64,000 nt of DNA from Gammaproteobacteria bacterium (GTDB lineage: Bacteria; Pseudomonadota; Gammaproteobacteria; Pseudomonadales; Azotimanducaceae). The DNA lies in assembly GCA_028821515.1 (NCBI GenBank), contig JAPPGA010000020.1:62001-126000 (forward strand). Direction: 5' to 3'. A model generated the notes under the pieces. The model was not told where the DNA came from. It ran no database searches and saw only the letters and a list, made by a program, of their open reading frames with translations. This document shows positions 30,503-39,747 of the stretch, one piece after another (positions within the stretch are counted from its first letter, which is position 1; each line of letters opens with the position of its first letter). Both the position numbers and the translations under genes were made by a program.

Positions 30503-32001
30503 CAAGGCCGACGGTCGACTGGCCGTTATTCGCCGCCAGCGCCACCCTGATCCTGGGCGTCTGCGGGGCGATGGCGCTGGTGCCCGAACAGGCTTCGGTA
30601 CTGGTAGCCGCGGTGTACGACTGGATTTCCGGCCAACTGGGCCTTCTGTACCAGTGGATGACACTCGGTGCGACCGTCGTGCTGTTGATCGTGGCGTTCG
30701 GCAAGTACGGGCAGCGCCGGCTGGGTGGCGAGGACGCAAAGGCGGACTACTCCAACTTCTCCTGGATGGCGATGTTGTTCTGCGCCGGGATCGGCGCCGG
30801 CCTGATGTACTGGTCCGTCATCGAGTGGGCCTACTACCTGGACTCGCCGCCGCTCGGGCTCGAAGGGGGCTCGCCAGAGGCGCAGGAATGGGCGGCCACC
30901 TACGGCATCTTCCACTGGGGCCTGTCGGCATGGTGCATCTATTGCCTGCCGACCGTCGCCATCGCGTATCCGTACTACCAGCGCAAGATCCCCTACCTGC
31001 GGCTGTCGACCTCGCTGGTCGGCCTTTGCGGCGACGACGTGGTGAACAGGCCGCTCGGGCGGGTCGTCGACTTTGTGTTTGTCATCGCCCTGGTGGGCGG
31101 CACGGGAACGTCGCTCGGGCTTGCGACGCCGATGATCGCCGCCTGCGTCAGCGCCCTGTTCGGGACCCCCGAATCCTTCTTTCTCGAGGTCGTGGTGCTG
31201 TTCGTGGTGGTCTGCCTTTTCGCGGCCAGCGTGTATCTCGGGCTGGACCGGGGCATCAAGCGCCTGAGCAACATCAATGCCGGGGTGGCGGGCCTCTTCG
31301 TACTGTTCGTGCTGCTGGCCGGTCCCACCTACTTCGTGCTCAAGCTCGGCACCAACAGCCTCGGCCTGATGCTGCAGGAGTTCGTCCGCCTCAATACCTG
31401 GACGGACCCGATCCTCGAAACCGGGTTCGTGGAGGACTGGAGCATCTTCTACTGGGCGTGGTGGCTCGCCTACGGTCCGTACATCGGCGTATTCGTCACG
31501 CGAATTTCCCGCGGCCGGACGCTACGGCAACTCATTGTCGGCATGGTCGGTTTCGGCACGCTGGGTTGCGCGATCTTCTTCATATGCATCGGCAATACGG
31601 CGATGTGGATGGACCTGCAGAACATTGTCCCGGTGCGCGAATTCGTGGCCGCGGGCAGCGCGGACACGGCGATCGCGCTCATCATCCAGGCGTTGCCGTT
31701 ACATCCGCTACCGCTGATCGCTTTCATCGTGGTGACGTTCATATTCATCGCCACGACCTATGACTCGGGGTCCTACGCCATCTCGGCCGCGGCAACGCGA
31801 CGCCTGGTGGTGGGCGTCAATCCGCACCGCTGGCACCGCGTTTTCTGGGCTTTCTCGCTCGCGGTGCTGCCCGTCACGCTCATGCTCGTGGACGATGGCC
31901 TGGACGCGGTCAAGTCGGCGGTGCTGGTCGTTTCGCTGCCGCTCCTCGCCATCGGCGTGGCGATGGTGGTTTCGCTGTTCAAGACGTTGCGGGAACCGTA
32001 G
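30499..32001 (+). CDS. BCCT-family (betaine/carnitine/choline) transporter
   Basis: This 500-residue protein has the 12-segment layout of BCCT transporters. The family's tryptophan-rich signature is clear at WSIFYWAWWLAYGPYIGVF followed by VTRISRGRTLRQ. The sodium/substrate region FCAGIGAGLMYWSVIEWAYY (GxGxGxxYW-type) lies in the first third. BCCT carriers import quaternary ammonium compounds such as glycine betaine, choline or carnitine. Start overlaps the dioxygenase stop (ATGA), so transporter and oxygenase are coupled. Since ergothioneine and hercynine are themselves trimethylated amino-acid betaines, they are plausible cargo, though not shown. Confidence 0.92.
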   Translation: MTRPTVDWPLFAASATLILGVCGAMALVPEQASVLVAAVYDWISGQLGLLYQWMTLGATVVLLIVAFGKYGQRRLGGEDAKADYSNFSWMAMLFCAGIGAGLMYWSVIEWAYYLDSPPLGLEGGSPEAQEWAATYGIFHWGLSAWCIYCLPTVAIAYPYYQRKIPYLRLSTSLVGLCGDDVVNRPLGRVVDFVFVIALVGGTGTSLGLATPMIAACVSALFGTPESFFLEVVVLFVVVCLFAASVYLGLDRGIKRLSNINAGVAGLFVLFVLLAGPTYFVLKLGTNSLGLMLQEFVRLNTWTDPILETGFVEDWSIFYWAWWLAYGPYIGVFVTRISRGRTLRQLIVGMVGFGTLGCAIFFICIGNTAMWMDLQNIVPVREFVAAGSADTAIALIIQALPLHPLPLIAFIVVTFIFIATTYDSGSYAISAAATRRLVVGVNPHRWHRVFWAFSLAVLPVTLMLVDDGLDAVKSAVLVVSLPLLAIGVAMVVSLFKTLREP

Positions 32002-32068
32002 GGCAGAGCCGAAACGTGTCGAAGCCGTGAGGCTGCCGATGCGGTGAAGGCGCCCTTGCCGGGTCCGG

Positions 32069-33070
32069 CTAACTTGAGCAGCGCCCTCCGCCGAGAACGC
32101 AAAACCGCGAACAGTGGGGATGGTTCAGGGGCACCTCGCCCAGGCTGTCGGCAAGCCGCGGTCCGAGGCGGGACGCCGTGGCGTAGGGGAGCAACGTACA
32201 GCTGACGACTTCCGGGGTTGCCGCCCCCTTGCGCTTGATTACCATGCGGGATGAGGCGCACATCATGCCCCGTGGATGCACTCCCAGCGCATCCCAGCAG
32301 TCGATCGAGATCTCGGGCGTGTCCGCGGCTTCGTCCATTTCGGGAAAGAGCACGAGGGACTCCGGCGAATATGCGTCGACATCGATGTCTCGCGCCCGAA
32401 ACAGCGCGTGAAAGCCGTCTCTTAGCGCCTCCTCCCCGTCGCCCCAGCGCTGGCGGCCTGCGACGCGAATGGCGAAACCGTGATTGCTGAGCCATCGCAG
32501 GCCCTCGATGGTGGGCGCCCAGGAACGGCGACCACGCTCCTGCTCGTGCAATTCTTGCCGGAAGTGGTCTATCGAGACGCGCAATACCAGGCGCTCACCG
32601 TATTGGTCCCGCAATGCCAGCAACCCGTCGGCGCACTTCATCATGGGCCGCATGGCGTTGGTGAGCACGAGGACCCGGAATCCCGCCTCCAGGCTGTCTT
32701 CCAGCATCGCCAGGATGTCGGGATTCATGAACGGTTCGCCACCGGTGAAGCCAATCTCCTCCGTGCCCAGGCCGAGTGCAGTTACTTCGTCAAGGTAGCC
32801 CTTCACGTCCGCCCGTCCGAGGTAGACAAGCCGGTCATTGCTGGGACTGGACTCGATGTAGCAGTTCTCGCAGGTGAGGTTGCAAAGGGTGCCGGTGTTG
32901 AACCAGAGGGTGCGCAGGGAGCGCAGTGCCACCCGGGCGCGGGGTTTGCCATCCGCGGTCCAGACGGGATCGACGAACTTCCCAGCGGCGGCAGCGGCGC
33001 TACCGTCCGCTTGCCGCCAGCCCATCATGGGCCGGGGCTCCGCTGGTGTTCTGACAATGACTTCTGCCAC
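32069..33070 (-). CDS. Radical SAM protein of unknown function
   Basis: The protein carries the radical SAM cluster motif LCNLTCENCY (C-x3-C-x2-C) near residue 52, followed by IGFTGGEPFMNPDILAML, the GGE motif that contacts SAM methionine, and LVLTNAMRPMMKCADG. The last 15 residues are cysteine-rich (HCSRFCVLGGGRC), which may hold an extra iron-sulfur cluster as in SPASM-like enzymes. GTG 33070 gives 333 residues; the frame stays open to 33349 but that part has no recognisable sequence. It is convergent with the BCCT gene. Substrate unknown. Confidence 0.85.
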   Translation of the reverse strand: MAEVIVRTPAEPRPMMGWRQADGSAAAAAGKFVDPVWTADGKPRARVALRSLRTLWFNTGTLCNLTCENCYIESSPSNDRLVYLGRADVKGYLDEVTALGLGTEEIGFTGGEPFMNPDILAMLEDSLEAGFRVLVLTNAMRPMMKCADGLLALRDQYGERLVLRVSIDHFRQELHEQERGRRSWAPTIEGLRWLSNHGFAIRVAGRQRWGDGEEALRDGFHALFRARDIDVDAYSPESLVLFPEMDEAADTPEISIDCWDALGVHPRGMMCASSRMVIKRKGAATPEVVSCTLLPYATASRLGPRLADSLGEVPLNHPHCSRFCVLGGGRCSS

Positions 33071-33240
33071 TACCACGTCTCTCTTGGCATGCGGTCCAGA
33101 TGCTCGATTTGCCGAACCGGTGCAACGTTGAGGGGATATATCACCATGAGGGTCACGAGGCGACCACCTTGACTCTTTTGACGCGCTCGAATCCCCGAAG
33201 TTCTCCGCCCGCGACGAGACGCCGGGAACCGAAGTGGCGG

Positions 33241-33615
33241 CTATCGGGCGTCTTCCCGCACGAAGATGTCCACGTTTGTCATGAAGGTATTCCACACCTG
33301 TGTGGGTTTTGAGAGGGCCTCGTCCTCGAATTGCCGCGCGAGCACCCACATGGCGTGAATCGTGTCTCGGCCGTCGCCGTCCACGGCGAGACGGCAGGCA
33401 AACGAGGCCATGGAGTGCAGGTTGACTTCGTCATCGCGCCAGTCGACCTGGAAGGCGAGCAATTCTCCATTCTGCATGCCGGTGAGAGCGTAGCCCTTGT
33501 CAGCCGCGGCGCGGCCCTTGCGTGATCGGAACTCGCCCTTGACGACGCCTTTGCGGTCCTCCTCGAACGTTACCGTGGAGCCGTTCTGGTTGATCCAGCT
33601 GCCGTTGATGTCCAT
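33241..33615 (-). CDS. Avidin/streptavidin-like protein without signal peptide
   Basis: The 124-residue protein aligns by eye with streptavidin over its whole length. Equivalents of biotin-contact residues are N9 and S13 (in GSWINQNGS), S31 (GEFRS), W59 (FQVDW), S68 (HS), W90 (MW), W108 (VW) and D116 (TNVDIF). Differences are F29 for the contact tyrosine, A70 for threonine 90 and F72 for tryptophan 92. Unlike avidin, streptavidin and rhizavidin it has no signal peptide, so it should be cytoplasmic. ATG 33615 is preceded by an excellent GGAGGGAC. High-affinity biotin binding is inferred, not shown. Confidence 0.8.
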   Translation of the reverse strand: MDINGSWINQNGSTVTFEEDRKGVVKGEFRSRKGRAAADKGYALTGMQNGELLAFQVDWRDDEVNLHSMASFACRLAVDGDGRDTIHAMWVLARQFEDEALSKPTQVWNTFMTNVDIFVREDAR

Positions 33616-33710
33616 CGTCCCTCCGCCGGCGGTTTCCGAAGTGTGTTCGTGGGCGGGTAGCGGATACTATTGGCGCTTCCCGCCATAGCGCCAAGGTTAC
33701 TACGCAGCCC

Positions 33711-34820
33711 ATGTCGTCCTTTTCCAAGGCACCCCTTGAACGCGCGCGCGCACTGGTGCCGCAGATTTCCGCGCTGGCGGATCGAATAGATGCCGAGCGG
33801 GAACTACCGCCGGAACTGTCCGAAGCATTGATCGGCGCGGGCATCTTTCGGCTGCTCGTCCCGCGTTCCCTGGGCGGCGAGGAAATGGACTGGCTCGAAT
33901 ACCTAGACGTGGTGCGGACCATTGCGGAGGCGGACGGCAGCACCGGATGGTGCGTGAACCAGGGCGCCGTGTTTGCAACCACCAGCAGCCGATGCCCGGA
34001 GCCGCTGGCGAGGGAAGTGTGGGGCGACCCCCGAACCGTGGTCGGCAACGGACCGCCCCAGGGCGCGGAGTCCATTGAGACCGAAGGCGGTTACAGGCTG
34101 ACCGGGAATTGGATGTTCTCCAGCGGCTGCCGGCACGCCAACTGGATCGCGGCGGTGGCATCGGGCCGGTTGCACCTGTTGCCCCGGGAGGAAGTGGAGT
34201 TCCTCGACGTGTGGCAGGTGCAGGGCTTGCGCGGGACGGGGAGCTTCGGCTTTCAGACGCGTGATCAGTTCGTGCCCGAATCCCGCGTGATGCACATGCC
34301 GGGCAAGACTCGCGAATCCGGTCCGATCTACGTCATACCGCAGCATCTGCTTTTCGGCTGCGGCTTCGGCTGCGTGGCGCTGGGCGTGGCTCGATCGGCT
34401 ATCAATGCGGCCATCGAACTCGCCTTGACCAAGTTGGGGCGCTACGGCACGCGACCACTGGCGGAGAAAAGTGTCGTACAGCAACAGGTCGGGAAGGCGG
34501 AAGCCACCTGGGCCGCGGCCAGGGCACTCCTGTACGAAAGCGCCGCCCACGTATGGGAACGAGTACGGGAGACGGGCGAGATCACCGTGGGGCAGCGCAT
34601 ACGGCTGCGCATGGCGGGAACGCATGCGATCCGGCAGTCGGCGAAGGCCGTGGACATCGTCTACAACCTGAGCGGCTCAGACGCGATTTTCTCAACGAGG
34701 GCAATTCAGCGCCGTTTCCAGGACGCGCACGTCATTACGCAGCAGGTGCAGGGCCGGGAGTCCCACTACGAAACCGTTGGCCAGTTCCTGCTGGACCAGG
34801 ATCCGGAGGGCGTGTTCTAG
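33711..34820 (+). CDS. Acyl-CoA dehydrogenase-fold flavin-dependent monooxygenase-like protein
   Basis: The 369-residue protein has the acyl-CoA dehydrogenase fold but resembles the group D two-component flavin monooxygenases (HsaA, DszC, HpaB-like). It starts with a helical domain (LPPELSEALIGAGIFRLLVPRSLGGEE), then GSTGWCVNQGA, the beta-domain segment GGYRLTGNWMFSSGCRHANW and, near the C-terminus, IVYNLSGSDAIFSTRAIQRRFQDAH, typical of that class. A separate flavin reductase would be needed; none is adjacent. Substrate unknown. It stands alone, divergent from the avidin-like gene with 95 bp between starts. Confidence 0.8.
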   Translation: MSSFSKAPLERARALVPQISALADRIDAERELPPELSEALIGAGIFRLLVPRSLGGEEMDWLEYLDVVRTIAEADGSTGWCVNQGAVFATTSSRCPEPLAREVWGDPRTVVGNGPPQGAESIETEGGYRLTGNWMFSSGCRHANWIAAVASGRLHLLPREEVEFLDVWQVQGLRGTGSFGFQTRDQFVPESRVMHMPGKTRESGPIYVIPQHLLFGCGFGCVALGVARSAINAAIELALTKLGRYGTRPLAEKSVVQQQVGKAEATWAAARALLYESAAHVWERVRETGEITVGQRIRLRMAGTHAIRQSAKAVDIVYNLSGSDAIFSTRAIQRRFQDAHVITQQVQGRESHYETVGQFLLDQDPEGVF

Positions 34821-35145
34821 GGGTCTGCGCCGTAGAACGGCACGCAAGTGCCGATCAAGGCGCAGGACCCGGGACGGGTGGGATGGGTGAAACAGTGGGC
34901 TTGGGCGGGGTGAAACACGGCGCCTGTTAGGCGACGGATTCATGGCGCTAAGCTCAGCCAGTTTCCCCATCTGAAGTCGCTTCGGCCTGGCGCGTTGCCG
35001 ATGGCGCGGTCTGCCACGCTTCAAAGGGGATGTGTACGTATCGTTTCTTGGCTCTGTGTGTACCAACGGGATGGGACCCGACCTACGATCATGGGTAGAC
35101 GGCAGGCGGGGCGCGGATCCAGAGCCCGCCGTGCCCGAAAACCCC
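34821..35145. other. Intergenic region without confident gene
   Basis: About 325 bp between the flavoprotein gene and the MocR-type regulator. No conserved reading frame, RNA gene or clear terminator was recognised. It contains GTGAAACACGG, half of a parS-like sequence, but no opposing half. The MocR frame is open back to a GTG at 35032, so its real start could lie in this stretch. Confidence 0.5.
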
Positions 35146-36657
35146 ATGTACGAGAACATTATCGAGATCGACCGCGACGCGCGCGAGAGCCTGCAGCAGC
35201 AGATTCGTCGCCAGATCGCGATCGGCATCGTCAACCGACAGTTTCCGCTGAGTAGCCCCTTGCCCTCCGTCCGCCGGTTGGCGAGGGATCTGGGGGTCAG
35301 CGTTACCACGGTGTCGCTGGCGTATGCGGGACTCAAGCAGGACGGGTTCGTTCGCTCGCGCCGGCGGGCGGGGTACTTCGTCGACCGGCGGGCGCTGGCG
35401 GACCCGGCGCACGCGGACGTGGCGCAATCCGAAGTCCGGGATGTCGGCTCGGCCCGCATGGACTATGCGGCGCACTTCCGGGGACGGAGTTTTGACGTGC
35501 GCCGGGTCGTGAAGCCGCCCGACTGCCTGGTGCGCTACCGGTACCCATTCGTGTGTGGGCTGATTGACCCGGCGATGTTCCCCATTTCGAGCTGGCGTGA
35601 ATGTGTACGGGACTCGGTAAACGTCGTGGAGGTGGGCAACTGGGCGACTGACTACTCGGCGACTGACGACCCGATGCTAGTCGAACAAGTGATCGAGCGC
35701 GTGCTATCCCGGCGCGGTATCGCCGCACATCCGGACGAGGTGCTGATGACGGTCGGCGGCCAGCAGGCGCTGTATCTCGCGCTCAAGCTTCTGCTGCAGC
35801 GTGGGGAGACGTTAGGCGTCGAGGACCCGGGCTACCCGGACATGGTGAACATGGCGCGCTTCGAGGGTATGCGCGTCGTGCGGCTACCGGTGGATTCGGG
35901 CGGGCTCGTGCTCTCGGCGGCCGCGGCTCGCTGCAAATGCCTGTACGTTACTCCGAGCCACCAGTTCCCGACGACGGTGACGATGCCGACAGAGCGCAAG
36001 CTGGAGCTGCTGCGGTTGACACGCGCCAACGGCCAGTTCGTGATCGAAGACGATTACGAGGCCGACGTGAGCTTCAATCGCACGCCGCCGCGTGCACTGA
36101 AGAGCCTCGATGCGTGGGGTAACGTGGTCTATGTCGGCAGCCTGTCGAAGTCGTTGCTGCCAGGACTGCGCGTCGGCTACTTGGTGGCTGACCGCGATTT
36201 CGTGCGCGAGGCGCGCGCGTTGCGCCACCACATCCTGCGCCACCCGCCAGTCAACAACCAGCGCTGCGTGGCGCTGTTCATCGCGCGCGGCTACTACGAT
36301 CGATTCGTCGCGAAGCTGACGACGGTTTACCGCGAGCGCTGCGACATCTTGCACGAGTGCCTGGAGCGCCGACTGCCGGGTGCCGCCGTGAAACCCGAAT
36401 ACGGGGGGGCCATAGTCTGGGTTCGGCTGCCGGAAGACGCGGACGCCGATGTCCTGCGCGAGACGGTGGAGGCCGACGGGGTGTTCTTCGAGGCCGGGGG
36501 ATTCACGTTCGCCGATGAGCGTCGCAATCGCAACCACATGCGTCTCGGCTACTCGGTGATCGGCAGGCGACTCATCCCGGAGGGGGTCGACCGAATCGCG
36601 GACGCATTGCCGGCGGTGTGCCGCGAGACGGCCCGACGACGAAGCCGGGAGGGCTGA
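35146..36657 (+). CDS. MocR-type GntR/aminotransferase transcriptional regulator
   Basis: The protein fuses an N-terminal winged-helix GntR domain (LQQQIRRQIAIGIVNRQFPL, LPSVRRLARDLGVSVTTVSLAY) to a class I aminotransferase-like domain. In the latter, IEDDYEADVSF gives the aspartate that contacts the PLP ring nitrogen, and YVGSLSKSLLPGLRVGYL contains the PLP-binding lysine. MocR regulators sense PLP or amino compounds and control nearby genes. ATG 35146 gives 503 residues; GTG 35131 and GTG 35032 are alternatives. Its target is not evident from the neighbours. Confidence 0.9.
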   Translation: MYENIIEIDRDARESLQQQIRRQIAIGIVNRQFPLSSPLPSVRRLARDLGVSVTTVSLAYAGLKQDGFVRSRRRAGYFVDRRALADPAHADVAQSEVRDVGSARMDYAAHFRGRSFDVRRVVKPPDCLVRYRYPFVCGLIDPAMFPISSWRECVRDSVNVVEVGNWATDYSATDDPMLVEQVIERVLSRRGIAAHPDEVLMTVGGQQALYLALKLLLQRGETLGVEDPGYPDMVNMARFEGMRVVRLPVDSGGLVLSAAAARCKCLYVTPSHQFPTTVTMPTERKLELLRLTRANGQFVIEDDYEADVSFNRTPPRALKSLDAWGNVVYVGSLSKSLLPGLRVGYLVADRDFVREARALRHHILRHPPVNNQRCVALFIARGYYDRFVAKLTTVYRERCDILHECLERRLPGAAVKPEYGGAIVWVRLPEDADADVLRETVEADGVFFEAGGFTFADERRNRNHMRLGYSVIGRRLIPEGVDRIADALPAVCRETARRRSREG

Positions 36658-36963
36658 CGGACGCCACGAACGGCGTGAGGTCGCTCTGGAGGCGGCCATA
36701 CCCAGCGCGGACGCCCTCTGCGCTGTAGTTAACGAAAGCGGAGACTGTGTATTTCCGGGTCTCGGGGCGCCTGCTAGGTTGCTCACAGCTGGTAGCGAAA
36801 GCAGGAAACGCCTCCTTCACGGGTGGAGAAGCAGCGCATTGGGCCTGAATGTGCCCACATGAAATCCAGGGGCGGGCGCGACCTTTCGCCGGTGGTGCGA
36901 AAGCAGCTCAGTCTGGAATTCGATCGACGGCCTGAGTGAAGGCGTCTCGACCTGTGCGACGGA
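36658..36963. other. Intergenic region without confident gene
   Basis: About 306 bp between the MocR gene and the TadG-like gene. The minus strand has a short open frame with YTVSAFVNYSAEGVRAGYGR, faintly like an outer-membrane beta strand, but too short and without a proper start to call a gene. No hairpin terminator was recognised. Confidence 0.4.
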
Positions 36964-39464
36964 ATGAACACCCAGCGCAGGAACAGAACATCGAGACCGC
37001 GGCATTGGTTGAAATCCCTTGCGCCATCGATTTCGGCGTTCGTGCGAACCCGCAGGGGCGGCGCCATGCTCGTCGGCGGCAGCTTGGCGATGCTGGTGAT
37101 GTCTTCCGCGGCCGGGATGATCGTGAACCACGGGTGGCGGGAAGCGCAGGAGGAGGAGATTGAGTCCGCCCTCCGGGCGGCGGTCGCTTCGGCAGCCCAC
37201 TTCATGCGAGGAAACCTGGTGGCCTCCGAGGACAAGATCAGACAGCGGGTCGCGGATGTCATGCGTGGCCTGCTGGAAGACGTGGCCATATCCGAGGCCG
37301 ACGTCATCGTTGACCACGACTCCTCGTCGAACCGGACGACGATCAGAGTAGGCGGAAACGCGACCTACGCGTTCAAGAGCCTTTGGGCGGGTGGTGGCGC
37401 GGGCAAAGCGGAGTCTCTGGACGAGCAGGTCACAGTGGTATTCGAGGCGAGCCAGTTCGAGTTTGCGCTCGCCCTGGACATATCAGCTTCGATGGGCTCA
37501 ACGCCTACGGGCTGGTCGGTCACGCGGCTGGATGCCTTGAAAGACGCCATCCGCACGATCGCACAAACGGTGGACGCCGTGTCGAAGACGAATCCCGGAA
37601 CCATCACCCTTTCGCTCGTGCCGTACTCGAATGTCGTTAACGTGGCAGACACCTCCGGGATGTCCCAGACCGATGCCAAGGAACGCTACGTGCGCATGCT
37701 CACTGGCGCCGAGTACGGTACGCAGATCTCGCGCGACACCGAGGCACACTGGGTCGATACGTTCCACCACTACGGCACGGGCGCCAACATGGGCCCGCTG
37801 GCATCGCGCGATCTGCCCGACTTCCTGGTTTCCACCGACTGGGAGCTGCACCAGCCGGGAACGGAAGACGTCTCCGTCCAGGCACCCGCAGTCGGCACGT
37901 GGGATTTCGAGGGCGAGGACTTCTGGAACGGCTGCGTGATGGCCAGGTGGGGGGCCTATTGGGACCCGCAAGCGAGACCCGTCGTCTGGGTCCCTGCGGA
38001 TCCAGGCAACTGGCCCGCCAGGAAGGCCGTGGCGGCTGGGAACCGGGCTCGACCGACATCCAGGACTTGCCGCTGCACCTCTCTGACGCGCCCCCGGAAG
38101 CGAGCGATCCGAACACCCGTTTCACCGCGTATTCATGGCCCGACGCGCGCATTCACGGTTTTGCGGACGGTTCCCTGAATGCGGTGCTGCACAAGACGCT
38201 GGATTCGACCTTCAGCCCGACGTTGTCCGGCATGCCCATATCCGAGAACCACTGGCACCTGCGCGCGCTGGACCGGGGTGGAAGTCTCCTCTGTCCGGAA
38301 GCGCCCATCGTGCCGCTAACGGACGATTTGACCGCGTTGCAGGCGGCCGACAACTACGAAGTCGTGCAACTGCACTCGCAGACCTACCGCGGCCAGACGT
38401 TTCTGCACCTCGGTATCGTCTGGGGCCTGAGAACGTTATCTCCCCTTTGGCGGGACGTGTGGAGGACGGCAAGCGTATCCGGTGACGATCTTCCCCGTAC
38501 GCCCTGCCTCAAGGGGGGCACGACTCAGGATTGCTCGCTGCTCGTGGAAAAGGCCATCGTGATCGTATCGGACGGCGCGAACTTTCTTGGAGACCCCCGG
38601 CGTGGCCGATCCTTCGGGTACTTCGATCCAGCGAATCCGATCACGGGCAACCCGAGCTTCAGGCGCGGGAGGTGTGACTCGGAATTCAAAGCTACGCGCT
38701 ATGCCGACTATCGGGCAGCCATGTCCGCCGAAAATCCCTCGACTTTCGCGAACAGTTTCGATGTCGATGCGAGGGGCGTCTTCACGGTATCGGGTCTGTC
38801 GGCGGTACTCGACGGCTTTCAGGCGGTTCACCCGACGGTGTCGGCGTTGGATCCCATGATCCCGTCGGATCAGGTGGTGATCAACGCATACCGGATGACT
38901 TGGGAAAGCGCCCTGAATGACATGTCACCCTGGCAACTCTTCCGGGGCTACGACAACGGTTCGCCGACCAGCGGCACCGACGCGGTCGATGTACTGGTGG
39001 ACCCAACAAACGCCTTTGACCTGCAGGGCCGCCCCGTGCAGAACGGGCACTATTGCCGGCCTCACTTGGCGTTCAGCGCGTACGGGCGGGCGGACGAACT
39101 GGTCCGTGTCGGGGACGGCCCGCCGGTGAGCGATGTGGCGCCGTTTTCGGTGTCCACCTGGCCATGGTCCGACCCGCCGGGGGATCTGCAGGATCCTGTT
39201 ACCGACCGGCTCGACGATTGGTTTCTGGAAGCATGCGACATCGCCGGGCAGCGCGGCGTGCGCGTCCACGCCATATACATCGGTGGCGACACAAGTCCGT
39301 TCGAGCAGCGCGCAATTGGTCTGCTCGAAGATTGCGTGGACCGAGGCTACGGCAGCAACACCGTAGCCGATGAAGTACATGTTGCGCCCTCAGCGCAGGA
39401 ACTGGGGGATGCCATCGAAACCATTATCGACGTCCGGCGCACGTTGCGCTTCGCTGGCCCGTAG
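36964..39464 (+). pseudogene. TadG-like pilus-assembly protein with von Willebrand A domain, split by a frameshift
   Basis: The first part (36964 to about 38040) has an N-terminal membrane segment (GGAMLVGGSLAMLVMSSAAG) followed by a TadE/TadG-type helix and a vWA domain with the metal-binding DISASMGS (DxSxS) motif. The continuation (WEPGSTDIQDLPLHLSDAPP onward) is in another frame from about 38020-38060 to 39464 and completes the domain with AIVIVSDGANF, and near its end GVRVHAIYIGGD. One indel in that 40-bp interval would restore a single product of about 830 residues. TadG proteins sit in the envelope and belong to tad/flp pilus systems, but no other tad gene is here. Whether the break is real or a sequencing error is open. 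Confidence 0.75.
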
Positions 39465-39469
39465 TCGGA

Positions 39470-39712
39470 ATGGCGACCGATAAGAAAAAAGCGGTGCTGG
39501 CTGTTCAGCGCATCGTAGTGCGTTCAGCCCTGAGCTGGCTGGGATTGGTGGTCCTCTTCGTGGCGATCCTCCAAGTGTTCGGAGTCCACGTCGTCTGGCG
39601 TGGCCTGGGAATGGCCGCAGTCTGCGCTACGACTACCTGCCTTGGGTTTGCGTTAGGGTTCTGGGCTAGCAACGTTTTCGATCCAAGGGGCCGAAGATAT
39701 CCTTGGAAATGA
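39470..39712 (+). CDS. Small hypothetical membrane protein
   Basis: The 80-residue product has a lysine-rich N-terminus (MATDKKKAV), then two probable transmembrane helices (WLGLVVLFVAILQVFGVHVV and a second around residues 46-68) and a short basic tail. It starts five bases after the TadG-like gene, so cotranscription is likely. The ribosome-binding site is poor. I do not recognise a family. Confidence 0.5.
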   Translation: MATDKKKAVLAVQRIVVRSALSWLGLVVLFVAILQVFGVHVVWRGLGMAAVCATTTCLGFALGFWASNVFDPRGRRYPWK

Positions 39713-39747
39713 CCACAGGAGCGGCGGTCCGCGAGCCCGTTCGAACG

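Noticed and set aside
34909-34919. GTGAAACACGG resembling half of parS
   Set aside because: No palindromic partner, so it is not a parS site.
36572-36820. Short minus-strand frame with a beta-strand-like segment
   Set aside because: Too short, overlaps the MocR end, and no confident family match.
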